This document shows, one piece after another, positions 24,920-34,127 of a stretch of DNA of 64,000 bases. Location of the stretch: positions 2,225,501 to 2,289,500 of the forward strand of contig NZ_CP083952.1 of NCBI RefSeq assembly GCF_006442545.2, written 5' to 3'. A program made the position numbers and the translations under genes. Origin of the DNA: Mesorhizobium sp. B2-1-8 (GTDB taxonomy: Bacteria > Pseudomonadota > Alphaproteobacteria > Rhizobiales > Rhizobiaceae). Within the stretch, counting starts at the first letter, position 1, and each line of letters opens with the position of its first letter. The notes below the pieces were generated by a model. That model saw only the letters and a list, made by a program, of their open reading frames with translations, searched no databases and was not told the DNA's origin.

Positions 24920-26830
24920 TCACGCATTCCACAGACCTTTCTTCTTCATCTCCTCCATCTCACGCGCGGCGCGTTCGCGCAGCCTTGCGTCACGCAGCAG
25001 CTTTTCGACCGCGGCGTCGTCGGACTTGTCGGAATAGCGGAACTCGCTGTCTGCGTAGCGGTTGATCTCCTGCATGACCATGTCCATCGAGAACGGGCCG
25101 CGCAGTTCCTCGATCATCGCTTTCTTGTCGTCGTAGCCCTTGTGCATGAAGGCTTCCGGCTTTTCGAACCAGTCGTCGGGAAGCTCGATGTCCATGGCGC
25201 GCATCTTGATGGCGTCGGTGACGTTCTTGATGGCGCGGCCGGTGAAGCGCGGTTCGGCGTCCTTGATCAGGTGCAGGTAGGTGCCGATGTCGGCCATGGT
25301 CCTGGGCGCGCCGTTTTCCTTCATGTAGCGCTCGTAGACCCGCATCAGCCCGTCCTCCTGCGGCTTTTCATGCGCCTCATAGGCTTCGGTCACGGCGCGC
25401 TGGATTTCCTGCGCGGCGTAGAGCTCGTGCTTGCCCAGAGGGATCTCGTGGTTCTTGCCGGCGAGCAGCACGAAAATGTCGATATAGTCGTCACGCGTCT
25501 GCGGCCCGTCGACCAGCCAGCGGGCGCCGGCGCGCTGGCGCAGCGCATCGTCGACATTCTCGGGATAGTTGGAAAACATGCCGAACGAACAATTGCCGCG
25601 CACCACTGTGGCGGCACCGGCGAAGGCATCCATCAGCACGCCGGTGATCTCCTGCTGGCCCGCCGAGGCGCGGTCGTCGGAGCGTCTAGCGGCCACCTGG
25701 TCGATGTCGTCGATGGTGCCGAAGCCGATGACGCGCGGGTTCAAGACATTGTTGATGAACTGGCGGCAGTTCTGGCCCGACTTGCCCTGGTAGGAGGAAA
25801 TCTGGTCGACGCCGAAATTCTCATAGGCGAAGGGATAGCCGGCGACCTGGCAATAGCCGTTGACGAGACCGGCGATCATCTGGATCAGTGTCGTCTTGCC
25901 GGTGCCGGGCGCGCCGTCGCCGATGAAGGTGAACAGGAAGCCGCCGAGTTCCACGAATGGGTTCAGCTCACGCTCGAAATCATAGGCCATCAGCATCTTC
26001 GCGAGCTTGACCGACTGGTATTTGGCGATGTGGTTGCCGACGACCTCTTCCGGCGTCTTGAAGGTCATCACCAGCGGCTTGGAGCGCTTGCCCGGCGCGA
26101 CGTCGAAGCCGTCGAGGGTGAAGTCGTCGGCGTCGATGCGGATATGGGCGTTCTCGAACGGGCCGATGCCGTCGAAACGGCCTTTTCGCGCTAGAAGGCC
26201 GTCGATGGCGACGCGGGCGAAGGCGCGCGCACGGGTCATCAGATCGGTATCGTCCGTCGAGCCCGATATCGCCTTGTCGAGGCCGGCCAGGATCGATTTC
26301 ACCGCATCCTGGGGTGTGTCGAAGAGGAAGTCCGGCTCGGGGATGTCGTTCGGCGCCTCGCCGTCGCTGTCGATGAGTTGGAACAGATAGGAGGCAAGGC
26401 TGAAGGCCGAGATATAGGCCGAGGCCGACAGGAGCTTCTTGAAAGTCGCGGCGTCATCGCCTTCGAGCGGCGCGCGCACATTCCGCGCTTGCAGGCTTTC
26501 GAGGTCGGAGCCCTCGGCGAATATGTCGGATATGGCAAGCGCAATGGCCGCGCCGCGCCGGGCGCGGAAAAGCAGCGTGTGTTGCGGGATGGAGAGCAAC
26601 TGGTCGTCGGGATGGACCGCGGCAACCGTCTTCGACAGCTCGACTTCGCGCGTGCGGCGCACCGAGCCGACCGAGACGGTGGAGACGAAGCGCCGGTTGG
26701 TGCCGGCAAGCGCCGTGCCGGATTCGCGCGAGGGATCCTCCAGCACCACGATACGGGTGATGAAGCTCTGCGCGGTGGCACGGTGCTTTTCGATAGCCGC
26801 TTCCGGGATGGTGGTCAGGCCAGTGTCCAT
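24920..26830 (-). CDS. AAA+ family ATPase
   Basis: 636 residues. A long N-terminal region (1-290) of unknown fold precedes a single AAA+ module: Walker A GDGAPGTGKTT (304-314), Walker B VIGFGTIDDID (367-377), sensor-1-like Asn in FSNYPEN (about 421) and an Arg-rich RQRAGAR stretch (431-437) that could hold the arginine finger. The C-terminal 90 residues are charged and helical, ending EMEEMKKKG. It is probably cytoplasmic and hexameric. It is third in the operon, 24 bp after the 380-residue unknown gene. I recognise no named subfamily; it is not a McrB, Lon, ClpX or MoxR type. Confidence 0.88.
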   Translation of the reverse strand: MDTGLTTIPEAAIEKHRATAQSFITRIVVLEDPSRESGTALAGTNRRFVSTVSVGSVRRTREVELSKTVAAVHPDDQLLSIPQHTLLFRARRGAAIALAISDIFAEGSDLESLQARNVRAPLEGDDAATFKKLLSASAYISAFSLASYLFQLIDSDGEAPNDIPEPDFLFDTPQDAVKSILAGLDKAISGSTDDTDLMTRARAFARVAIDGLLARKGRFDGIGPFENAHIRIDADDFTLDGFDVAPGKRSKPLVMTFKTPEEVVGNHIAKYQSVKLAKMLMAYDFERELNPFVELGGFLFTFIGDGAPGTGKTTLIQMIAGLVNGYCQVAGYPFAYENFGVDQISSYQGKSGQNCRQFINNVLNPRVIGFGTIDDIDQVAARRSDDRASAGQQEITGVLMDAFAGAATVVRGNCSFGMFSNYPENVDDALRQRAGARWLVDGPQTRDDYIDIFVLLAGKNHEIPLGKHELYAAQEIQRAVTEAYEAHEKPQEDGLMRVYERYMKENGAPRTMADIGTYLHLIKDAEPRFTGRAIKNVTDAIKMRAMDIELPDDWFEKPEAFMHKGYDDKKAMIEELRGPFSMDMVMQEINRYADSEFRYSDKSDDAAVEKLLRDARLRERAAREMEEMKKKGLWNA

Positions 26831-26854
26831 GAAGGGTGCTCCGTGGTGTGGCGG

Positions 26855-27997
26855 TCAGACATCCGATATCACCTGCCCATTCGACAGGATGTGAACCTTG
26901 TAGCCGGCAAAGATCTTTTGCGCTTCCCCGGCTGCGTAGAGCGCCTGGTAGGCTTCGTGCGGGATCAGCGCGTGGTTTTCGTAGCTCGACACGCCCTGGC
27001 GCGCGGCCTCGAGATCATCGGTATTGATGAAGAATTCCTCGGACGACGGTTCGCTCGACCATAGGCCCTTGCGGCCTGGCTTCTCCCCTTTCGAGTAGAC
27101 CTCCTGAATGGTCCAGGTCAGCAGCCAGGCATTGTCGGGCTTGCGCACTTTGGCAAGCACCTCGGCGACGACGGAATTGTTTTCAGTGACGCCGGCCGAG
27201 TAGAAAGGACCGAGCACCACGCGGCGCAGCTGCTTTGGATGCAGGTCGGGGAAATCCTTGTCGAGGTTGACGGCAATCGTCGCCGGCGACAGCGTATAGG
27301 CCGAGTTCTTCTCGGTGAAATCATCGAAGCGGTGGGCCAGCTCCGGATTGAGCAGTCCGTCGACAGGCAAGGGAACATCGACCTTGTCGTTGAGCTTGTC
27401 CTTGTCGACGAGCTGGCTGACCATGCTTGCGGAGGAATCCTCCACCGTCACCATGTAGACCAGCGGCAGGTTGGCGCTGCCGTCGAAGGTCGCCCAGTGG
27501 ACCAGATAATAGGGCCGCGCCGTCTTCGGATTGACCGACACCTTGGCAGTCTGCGCCAGCGTGAACGGACCGAAGGTCTGCTCGCTCTTGACGTCCTCGA
27601 GATAGAGCCGCTCGGCCATCGATTTCTGCAGCGCCTCGGGAAACTGCTTGTGGCGCAGGATGAAGTCGGCCATCTCCTCGCGCAGTTCGCCGGCCTGGGG
27701 AATGTTGGCGAGCCGGCTGTCTGCCTGGCGGCGGTCGTTTTCCAGTTCGAGCAGGTTCTGGAACACCGGGTAGCCGCTGTCGGCGCGCGAAATGCGGAAC
27801 GTGTCCATGAAGCCCAGCCGGTTGCGCCAGCAGGAGAAGGACTTGTCGAGCCGGGCGATGTATTCGGCAACGATCTTGGCAACGATGCCGTGTCGGTAAA
27901 GCGGCGAGCGGTCGTCGCGCATGAAGACTTGAAGGCCGCCGAGCGCGGCCGTGATTGCCGAGAAATACCGTGCCGCCGCGTCGTTTTCGGGGGTCAT
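26855..27997 (-). CDS. Conserved protein of unknown function (AAA+ operon, second gene)
   Basis: 380 residues, soluble, without signal peptide or predicted membrane segment. The N-terminal part (1-120) is helical and acidic; the middle contains beta-rich stretches such as TARPYYLVHWATFDG and PLVYMVTVEDSS. No known motif was found. Spacing of 40 bp to the upstream coiled-coil gene and 24 bp to the AAA+ gene shows it is in the same transcript, and its role is presumably tied to the ATPase. Confidence 0.78.
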   Translation of the reverse strand: MTPENDAAARYFSAITAALGGLQVFMRDDRSPLYRHGIVAKIVAEYIARLDKSFSCWRNRLGFMDTFRISRADSGYPVFQNLLELENDRRQADSRLANIPQAGELREEMADFILRHKQFPEALQKSMAERLYLEDVKSEQTFGPFTLAQTAKVSVNPKTARPYYLVHWATFDGSANLPLVYMVTVEDSSASMVSQLVDKDKLNDKVDVPLPVDGLLNPELAHRFDDFTEKNSAYTLSPATIAVNLDKDFPDLHPKQLRRVVLGPFYSAGVTENNSVVAEVLAKVRKPDNAWLLTWTIQEVYSKGEKPGRKGLWSSEPSSEEFFINTDDLEAARQGVSSYENHALIPHEAYQALYAAGEAQKIFAGYKVHILSNGQVISDV

Positions 27998-28037
27998 GCT
28001 TTCAGCTCTGCGATTGTCGCACCGGTGCGCGCGGCAA

Positions 28038-29126
28038 TTACGACTGCACGTAGTTGGCCGAATTGTGCTTCTTCAGCACCTCGTCGAAGCGGCGGGCGAA
28101 GGCGTCGTCGGCCAGCTTCTTGCGGCGCTGGATGTCGGCGCTGGCCACCATGTTCTTCTCGTGCATCTCCAAGAGGTCGCCGATGTGCTTTTGCGAGGCG
28201 GCGCCGATGCCGGCCATGGTTTCCTCGGCCGTGTTGTCGACCTGGCTGCCCAGCGTGTTGATCTTGTGGGCGACGTCCTGTTGCGCGGCGGTCTTCAAGG
28301 AATCTTCCAAGGCCTTGTAGAGCACGATGCGCTGTTCGGTATCGATGGTCAGCTTGTTGATCAGCGTCGACTGCGCCGCAATCTGGTTGTTGAGCGAATC
28401 GACAAAGGTCTGGAACATCGAGGTGTAGCGCTCGAGCGTCTGGCTTTCGGCCAGCAGCTCCTGCTCCTTGGCCTGCTTTTCATTGTATTCGGTGGCAAGC
28501 TTGGAGCGCTCGCCCTCGAGCTGCGTGCGGTCCTTCTGGCTGGTCGAGGCGGCGATCCTGTTTTCGATGTCGAGCAGCATCGGATTGAGCTCCTCGATGC
28601 GCTTCTGCACGGTTTCGAGGTTGGTCATGGTGGTCTTGCGGCGTTCGATAACCTGCGACAGGCTGGCCTCGGAGGTCTTGTAGCGCTGGTCGAGAACTTC
28701 CCTCTGCGCCTTCAATATGCCGACGATGGTGTCGGACTTGGCCAGCAGTTCCTGCAGGTTGCCGGCGAGCGACATGTTGCGCACACGGTCGGTGCGCATG
28801 CGCTGCTTGCGCTGCGCCGAAAAGACGCCGACGAAGTTTTCCCAGCCGGTGTAGTTCTTCATGCTCTCGAACTCGGCGCCGAAGACATTGGTGGCGTCCT
28901 CGAGCCCGATGATCAGGTCGGCGATGTTGCCTTCCATCACCTTCTGCTGCTTCAGCACATCCTCGATGCGGGCGTTCTCGATGTCGAAATTGGCGTCGCC
29001 GATCTTCTTGTCGGCGGTTGCGAGCGTGTCGAGCACGGTGCCGGACTGCTCGATCTTGGTGCGCATGTCCTGGACGACCTGCCTGGTCCTGGCAATTTCG
29101 GCATCGAAATTCTGCAATGTCGCCAT
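28038..29126 (-). CDS. Coiled-coil protein, first gene of the AAA+ operon
   Basis: 362 residues from an ATG with GGGAGGG upstream. Almost the whole sequence is predicted helical coiled coil, rich in Glu, Lys, Gln and Leu (e.g. IEELNPMLLDIENRIA), with no Cys and no membrane segment. The overall layout recalls TelA (toxic-anion-resistance) proteins, a weak resemblance that I would not rely on. As first gene behind the putative promoter it may be the scaffold or adaptor of the complex. Confidence 0.8.
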   Translation of the reverse strand: MATLQNFDAEIARTRQVVQDMRTKIEQSGTVLDTLATADKKIGDANFDIENARIEDVLKQQKVMEGNIADLIIGLEDATNVFGAEFESMKNYTGWENFVGVFSAQRKQRMRTDRVRNMSLAGNLQELLAKSDTIVGILKAQREVLDQRYKTSEASLSQVIERRKTTMTNLETVQKRIEELNPMLLDIENRIAASTSQKDRTQLEGERSKLATEYNEKQAKEQELLAESQTLERYTSMFQTFVDSLNNQIAAQSTLINKLTIDTEQRIVLYKALEDSLKTAAQQDVAHKINTLGSQVDNTAEETMAGIGAASQKHIGDLLEMHEKNMVASADIQRRKKLADDAFARRFDEVLKKHNSANYVQS

Positions 29127-29173
29127 AGGGCCCTCCCGCTTCGGCTTCCGCTCGCTGGTTGCGAACAGCGGCG

Positions 29174-29202
29174 AATATATGTGGGGTACCAGGGGATTGA
29201 AA
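29174..29202 (-). promoter_or_regulatory. Putative promoter of the AAA+ operon
   Basis: On the minus strand TTTCAA and TATATT are spaced by 17 bp and would start about 41 nt before the first ATG. The -10 is good, the -35 weak. The rest of 29127-29445 (319 bp) contains no gene that I can support. Confidence 0.45.
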
Positions 29203-29445
29203 GACGTGAAGACAGTGCGCGTCGCGAAAACAAATATCCGGCCGAACCCTTGAAAGGCAATGGAGCCGTGGTCATGGCGCGATCAATTGGCCGGCCAAGC
29301 CTGGTTCAACTGATTTTGAACTTTCATGCCGGCAAAGCAATCAGTCGACGCCGAGGCGGATGGCTCCGAAAACTCGACAACAACTGATCCTTGCCGCCCC
29401 ACAGGCGGGCGCAAGCCGGTCCGCCGCACTCCGGACGGCGTCTGC

Positions 29446-29835
29446 TCAGGGCTTGGGATCGGCCTTCAGATACGCAATGACATTGGCGATGTCGTCGTCA
29501 TTGCCCAGGCCGCTGAAGGCCATCCTGTTGCCCGGCACTTTCAGCTTGGGCGATCTGAGGTATTCGGCAAGATTTGCCTCGTCCCAGACGAGACCGGCAG
29601 CACCCGCGCTCTTCATGGCATCCGAATAATGGCCGAGGAAGCTTTCGGCGGTTCCCGCGGTGCGGCCGATGACGCCCATCAGATGCGGGCCGACCTTGTC
29701 GCGGTCCGTCGCCGCCTCATGGCAGGCCATGCACCGGTTGAAAACATGTTTGCCCAGCACAGGATCGCCACCGGCCCGGGCGGCAACGGAAGTAGCAAGC
29801 AAAACAAGGCTGGCGGACAAGACGGCTCGAAGCAT
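29446..29835 (-). CDS. Small class I cytochrome c
   Basis: 129 residues from the ATG at 29835. A signal peptide (1-22, ending VAARA) precedes the heme attachment site CMACH (about residues 37-41 of the precursor); the Met ligand is in GNRMAF near the C-terminus. This is the layout of cytochrome c2/c550-type periplasmic electron carriers. It stands alone, upstream of the AAA+ operon and downstream of tdk, with no oxidase or dehydrogenase partner in the window apart from petABC some 30 kb away. Confidence 0.88.
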   Translation of the reverse strand: MLRAVLSASLVLLATSVAARAGGDPVLGKHVFNRCMACHEAATDRDKVGPHLMGVIGRTAGTAESFLGHYSDAMKSAGAAGLVWDEANLAEYLRSPKLKVPGNRMAFSGLGNDDDIANVIAYLKADPKP

Positions 29836-29964
29836 GGCTGACCCCGGAGAGTTCTGGCTGAGGGTGGGAAAATAGGGCGCCGACCTTAACAAAGGCAACA
29901 TGGAATGGCGCGACTGCAAGAGGTGGCAGCCGGCTGCTCCGCCGACGTTCAGCGGGCCTTCGTT

Positions 29965-30576
29965 TCAGCCGCCGACAAAGCCGATGAAGTCGTCGGCTGT
30001 CGCGCGGCCCATCTCCTCTTCCCAGTGGCGGCGACAGAGCGAGACATAGACGTCCTTGCCGATCGCCACCTGTTCGCCCTGGCGGGCCACCTTGCCGTCG
30101 GGACCGAGGCGCACGACCATCGTCGCCTTGCGGCCGCAGCGGCAGATGGTGCGCACTTCGCGCAGATCGTCGGCGATCGCCAGCAGCGCGCGCGAGCCGG
30201 GAAACAGCTTGCCCTGGAAATCGGTGCGCAGGCCGTAGCACATGACCGGGATGTTCAGCCGGTCGGCGATGCGAGCAAGCTGCCAGACCTGTTCTTCCTC
30301 CAGGAATTGCGCCTCGTCGACGAAAATGCAATGCACCGCCGTGTGCTGGTGACGCTCGGTGACGCGGGCGAACAGGTCGTCGCCGTCGCGAAACATCTCG
30401 GCTTCGGTCTCCAGCCCGATGCGCGACGAAATCAGGCCGGTGTCGCCTTTGCGGTAATGGCCGGCGACGAACAGCATCGTCGTCATGCCGCGCTCGCGGT
30501 AATTGTACGATGCCTGCAACAGCATGGTCGTCTTGCCGGCGTTCATCGTCGCGTAGTGGAAGTAAAGCTTGGCCAT
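29965..30576 (-). CDS. tdk: Thymidine kinase, class II (TK1-like)
   Basis: 203 residues from the ATG at 30576, with AAAGGG upstream; the open frame continues far upstream but without homology. The P-loop is ATMNAGKTT (9-17), the DEAQF motif supplies catalytic/Mg residues, and Cys residues in CRCGRKAT and LCRRH fit the structural zinc site. It phosphorylates thymidine to dTMP in the salvage pathway and acts as a tetramer. Its upstream sequence is occupied by a long palindromic repeat. Confidence 0.95.
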   Translation of the reverse strand: MAKLYFHYATMNAGKTTMLLQASYNYRERGMTTMLFVAGHYRKGDTGLISSRIGLETEAEMFRDGDDLFARVTERHQHTAVHCIFVDEAQFLEEEQVWQLARIADRLNIPVMCYGLRTDFQGKLFPGSRALLAIADDLREVRTICRCGRKATMVVRLGPDGKVARQGEQVAIGKDVYVSLCRRHWEEEMGRATADDFIGFVGG

Positions 30577-30584
30577 GCCGCCCT

Positions 30585-30731
30585 TTAAGGTCTGTTCATA
30601 TTCAGGTGAGGCCGGCCTGCAAAAGGCGGTTCCTGCGCTTCCGGTGCTCGCGTACTCAAAGTACGCTCCGCTCCGGTTCTCGGTGCCCACCATTTTCGGC
30701 ACGGCCTGACCTGAATCTAAACTGACCTTAA
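30585..30731. repeat. Long intergenic palindromic repeat, copy 2
   Basis: A 147-bp imperfect palindrome with ends TTAAGGTC...ATTCAGGT and ACCTGAAT...GACCTTAA. The interior shares long blocks with 8487-8657, including GTACGCTCCGCTCCGGTTCT and the CGTACT/AGTACG palindrome, but lacks the 23-bp inner palindrome of copy 1. It starts 9 bp upstream of the tdk ATG. Confidence 0.75.
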
Positions 30732-30775
30732 GCCGACTTGCCGCCGCGCGGGGAGGGGCCGCCGCCGCATTCCCC

Positions 30776-30803
30776 TGAAAAAGCCGCCGTTGCCGAGGCG
30801 GTT
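30776..30803 (-). terminator. Minus-strand terminator-like hairpin without an assigned gene
   Basis: On the minus strand CCGCC and GGCGG flank an 8-nt loop and are followed by TTTTT. No annotated minus-strand gene ends here. Together with the palindromic repeat it fills the 403-bp region 30577-30979 that also must contain the choX promoter. Confidence 0.4.
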
Positions 30804-30979
30804 TGCGCTTGGGTTTGGCACGGAAAGCGTCAGCGGTGTCGCTGATTGGCCAGCCTGCGCCGTTGATCGTGATTGTCTTAGTGCTTGAAACCACTCCAGA
30901 ATGGTGTTTGGCTGACGAAACAAGGCGGACACAAGACCGTAACTTCGCTTCGCCAAAGAATCGAAATGGGAGAATACAG

Positions 30980-31915
30980 ATGTCGCGTATGAATTCCTTC
31001 GTCGCCGGCCTAGGCTTGGCGGCTTTCCTGTCTACGAGTGCCGCCTTCGCCGGCGATCCGGCAAGCTGCAAGGCGGTGCGTCTTTCCGATGTCGGCTGGA
31101 CCGACATCCAGGCCACCACCGGGCTGGCCTCCGTGCTGCTCACGGCGCTCGGCTACGAGCCGCAGGTGATCCAGCTGTCGGTTCCGGTGACCTATGCGTC
31201 GCTGAAGAACAAGGACCTCGACGTTTTCCTCGGCAACTGGATGCCGTCGATGACCAATGACATCAAGGATTACACGGCCGACGGTTCGGTCGAGACCGTC
31301 AGCCAGAACCTGGCCGGCGCCGGTTACGGCATCGTCGTGCCGACCTATGTGGCGGATGCCGGCGTCAAGTCGCTTACCGACCTCGGCAAGTTCAAGGACA
31401 AGTTCAACGGCAAGATCTACGGCATCGAGGCCGGCAATGACGGCAATCGCATCATCCTCGACATGATCAAGAACCCGAAGGACAATCTCGACGGGTTCGA
31501 ACTGGTCGAATCCTCGGAGGCCGGCATGCTGACGCAGGCCGAGCAGTCGATGAAGAACAATGAGTGGATCGCCTTCCTCGGCTGGACGCCGCATCCGGTG
31601 ATGGGCGCCATGAAGATCACCTATCTCGACGGCATGGGCGACAGCGGCTTCGGCGCGGCCACCGTCTCGACCAATGTGCGCAAGGGCTACATGACCGAGT
31701 GCCCGAACGTCGGCAAGTTCATCGCCAACCTGAAGTTCAATCTGGATATGGAAGGCCAGATGATGGACGCCATCCTGAAGGGCAGCGATGCCAATAAGGT
31801 GGCAACCGACTGGCTGAAGAAAAATCCGGACGCGGTCAAGCCCTGGATCGCCGGCGTGACCACCTTCGACGGCGGCGACGCGGCGGCGGCGGTCAAGACC
31901 GCGCTAGGGAGCTGA
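30980..31915 (+). CDS. choX: Choline ABC transporter substrate-binding protein
   Basis: 311 residues. The start is the ATG at 30980, after GGGAGAA. A signal peptide ends at AAFA (residue 24). The ligand pocket is readable: Trp40, Asp42, Trp87, Tyr116 and Trp202 align with a constant offset of 3 to the aromatic box and Asp known for Sinorhizobium ChoX (Trp43, Asp45, Trp90, Tyr119, Trp205). It captures choline in the periplasm for import by ChoW and ChoV. A terminator-like hairpin follows the stop, which would allow more binding protein than permease to be made. Confidence 0.95.
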   Translation: MSRMNSFVAGLGLAAFLSTSAAFAGDPASCKAVRLSDVGWTDIQATTGLASVLLTALGYEPQVIQLSVPVTYASLKNKDLDVFLGNWMPSMTNDIKDYTADGSVETVSQNLAGAGYGIVVPTYVADAGVKSLTDLGKFKDKFNGKIYGIEAGNDGNRIILDMIKNPKDNLDGFELVESSEAGMLTQAEQSMKNNEWIAFLGWTPHPVMGAMKITYLDGMGDSGFGAATVSTNVRKGYMTECPNVGKFIANLKFNLDMEGQMMDAILKGSDANKVATDWLKKNPDAVKPWIAGVTTFDGGDAAAAVKTALGS

Positions 31916-31946
31916 GCCGACTTTGATTTCGGCGTGACCGAAATAG

Positions 31947-31978
31947 AAGGGCAGCCGCTGGAAAAGGCTGCCCTTTTC
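31947..31978 (+). terminator. Hairpin with T-run between choX and choW
   Basis: AAGGGCAGCC and GGCTGCCCTT form a 10-bp perfect stem with a 9-nt loop, followed by TT. Located 31 bp after choX and 72 bp before choW, it is a likely partial terminator or mRNA-stabilising structure inside the operon. Confidence 0.7.
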
Positions 31979-32049
31979 CATATCCTGTGACAAGATGACG
32001 TTGCGACAATACGGGGCCGAAGGCAGAGCTCTGGCAAACGAGGGGTGAG

Positions 32050-32904
32050 ATGGATCCGATTTCCAAATTCATGGTCGATCACAAGATCCCGATCGGCGCC
32101 TGGGGAAAGGCGTTCTTCGGCTTTCTCACCGACAATTTCGACACCGTCTTCAGGGCTTTTTCGAACGGCCTCAATTTCCTCCTCGACGGGCTGGTCAATA
32201 TCCTGCTGATGGTGCCGCCGGTGCTGCTCGCCCTGGTGGTCGCCGTGATCGCCTGGCTGCTGCAGCGTTCGCGGACGCTCGCCATCGGCGTCTTCCTCGG
32301 CCTGATCTTCATCATCAACCAGAATCTCTGGAAACAGACCGTGCAGACGCTGGTGCTGGTTGTCGCGGCCGCCGCGGCGGCGATGGCCATCGGCGTGCCG
32401 CTCGGCATCTGGGCCGCGCACAAGCCGAAGGTCTACCGCATCATGCTGCCGGTGCTCGACCTGATGCAGACGCTGCCGACCTTCGTCTACCTGATCCCGG
32501 TGCTGACGCTGTTCGGCCTCGGCAACGCGCCCGGCCTGATCGTCACCATCATCTTCGTCATCCCGACCGCGGTCAGGCTGACGCATCTGGGCGTCGTCTC
32601 GGTGCCGAAGTCGATCATCGAGGCCGGCGAGGCCTTCGGCGCCACCAAGAGCCAGCTGTTGTGGAAGGTCGAGCTGCCCTCGGCGCTGCCCACCATCATG
32701 GCGGGCCTGACGCAGTCGATCATGCTGTCGCTGTCGATGGTGGTGTTCGCCGCGCTGATCGGCGCCGGCGGTCTGGGCACGGAAATCAACCGCGCGCTCG
32801 GTTCGCGCCGCATCGACCTTGGCCTCGAGGCCGGTCTCGCCATCGTCGTGCTTGCCATCGTGCTCGACCGGATGACCCGCATTGGCGTTGGAGGCAAGAA
32901 ATGA
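32050..32904 (+). CDS. choW: Choline ABC transporter permease
   Basis: 284 residues. Several hydrophobic helices are followed by the binding-protein-dependent permease signature region around EAGEAFGATKSQLLWKVELP (the EAA loop that contacts the ATPase). It is the inner-membrane channel for choline. Its stop overlaps the choV start by 4 nt (ATGA). Confidence 0.94.
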   Translation: MDPISKFMVDHKIPIGAWGKAFFGFLTDNFDTVFRAFSNGLNFLLDGLVNILLMVPPVLLALVVAVIAWLLQRSRTLAIGVFLGLIFIINQNLWKQTVQTLVLVVAAAAAAMAIGVPLGIWAAHKPKVYRIMLPVLDLMQTLPTFVYLIPVLTLFGLGNAPGLIVTIIFVIPTAVRLTHLGVVSVPKSIIEAGEAFGATKSQLLWKVELPSALPTIMAGLTQSIMLSLSMVVFAALIGAGGLGTEINRALGSRRIDLGLEAGLAIVVLAIVLDRMTRIGVGGKK

Positions 32905-34082
32905 CCGTCGCCGTCGATTTCAGGAATGTCGATATCGTCTTCGGCGCCGACCAGGCCGGCTCGCTGGCGATGATCGACAAGGGCGCTACCCGTGCCGAGA
33001 TACTCGAGAAGACCGGCAATGTGCTGGGCTGCGCCGGCGCCAGCCTCACCGTTAATGAAGGCGAAATCTCGGTGCTGATGGGCCTGTCGGGGTCCGGCAA
33101 GTCGACTCTGCTTCGGGCGGTCAACCGGCTCAACGTCGTGTCGCGCGGCCAGGTGCTGGTCAAGGACGGCGACCGCACGGTCGATGTCGTCACTTGCGAC
33201 GAGCCGACCCTGCGGCGGCTGCGCCAGAAGCAGGTGGCGATGGTGTTCCAGCAGTTCGGCCTTCTGCCGTGGCGCACGGTGGAGGAGAATGTCGGCCTCG
33301 GCCTCGAACTCGCCGGCGTGCCGGATGCCGAGCGCAAGGAACGGGTGCACAGGCAGCTCAAGCTGGTTAACCTCGACCAATGGTCGAACAAATACGCCCA
33401 TGAGCTCTCGGGCGGCATGCAACAGCGCGTCGGCCTGGCGCGTGCCTTCGCAACCGAGGCGCCCATCCTGTTGATGGACGAGCCGTTCTCGGCCCTCGAC
33501 CCGCTGATCCGCACAAAGCTGCAGGACGAGCTTCTGCAACTGCAGGCGGAGCTGAAGAAGACCATCATCTTCGTCAGCCACGATCTCGAGGAGGCGCTGA
33601 AGATCGGCAGCCACATCACCATCATGGAGGGCGGCCGCATCGTCCAGACCGGTGCGCCGGAAGACATCGTGCTGCGGCCCGCCAACGACTATGTCCGAGA
33701 CTTCATCGCCAATGTGAACCCGCTGTCGGTGCTGACCGCCTGGAACGTGATGCGCGACCGCCGCGACCTCGAACAGGGCACGGACGGCTGGGTGTGGCTC
33801 GACCGGCGCAAGACGACGCGCTTCAAGATCGACGAGCACGGGCTGGTGGCGGCGGCCGAACGCGACGGCAAGCCGGCGGTGTGGGTGTCCTGCGCCGATG
33901 TCGAGGGCCAGCCGGAGGAGTTGGCGCAGGTGTTCTGGGCCAATCCCGGCACCTCGCTGAAGACCGTGATGCTGGCAATGCATCGCTCGCAGACCGCACC
34001 TGTGGCGCTGTTCGACGACCAGTCGCGCTTCGTCGGCGCGATCGGTATTCGTGATGTGCTGAGCGCGGTGCTGCGGCGGTAG
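32901..34082 (+). CDS. choV: Choline ABC transporter ATP-binding protein
   Basis: 393 residues from the ATG at 32901, with GGAGG upstream. It has Walker A GLSGSGKST (61-69), Q-loop VFQQFG, signature LSGGMQQRV and Walker B ILLMDEPFSALD. The extended C-terminal region (about 280-393) resembles the CBS-type regulatory part of ProV/OpuA proteins. It powers choline uptake, feeding osmoprotectant (glycine betaine) synthesis or catabolism; no betABC genes are in the window. Confidence 0.95.
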   Translation: MTVAVDFRNVDIVFGADQAGSLAMIDKGATRAEILEKTGNVLGCAGASLTVNEGEISVLMGLSGSGKSTLLRAVNRLNVVSRGQVLVKDGDRTVDVVTCDEPTLRRLRQKQVAMVFQQFGLLPWRTVEENVGLGLELAGVPDAERKERVHRQLKLVNLDQWSNKYAHELSGGMQQRVGLARAFATEAPILLMDEPFSALDPLIRTKLQDELLQLQAELKKTIIFVSHDLEEALKIGSHITIMEGGRIVQTGAPEDIVLRPANDYVRDFIANVNPLSVLTAWNVMRDRRDLEQGTDGWVWLDRRKTTRFKIDEHGLVAAAERDGKPAVWVSCADVEGQPEELAQVFWANPGTSLKTVMLAMHRSQTAPVALFDDQSRFVGAIGIRDVLSAVLRR

Positions 34083-34127
34083 CCGGCAACGTCAAACGGG
34101 GGCTTTCGGGTCGCATCGGGAGGCGCC

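Noticed and set aside
24443..26830. AAA+ ATPase plus DUF559 nuclease as a restriction (McrBC-like) defence system
   Set aside because: The nuclease is bounded by inverted repeats and looks inserted, and the ATPase lacks McrB-type features; the operon reads as one unit without it.
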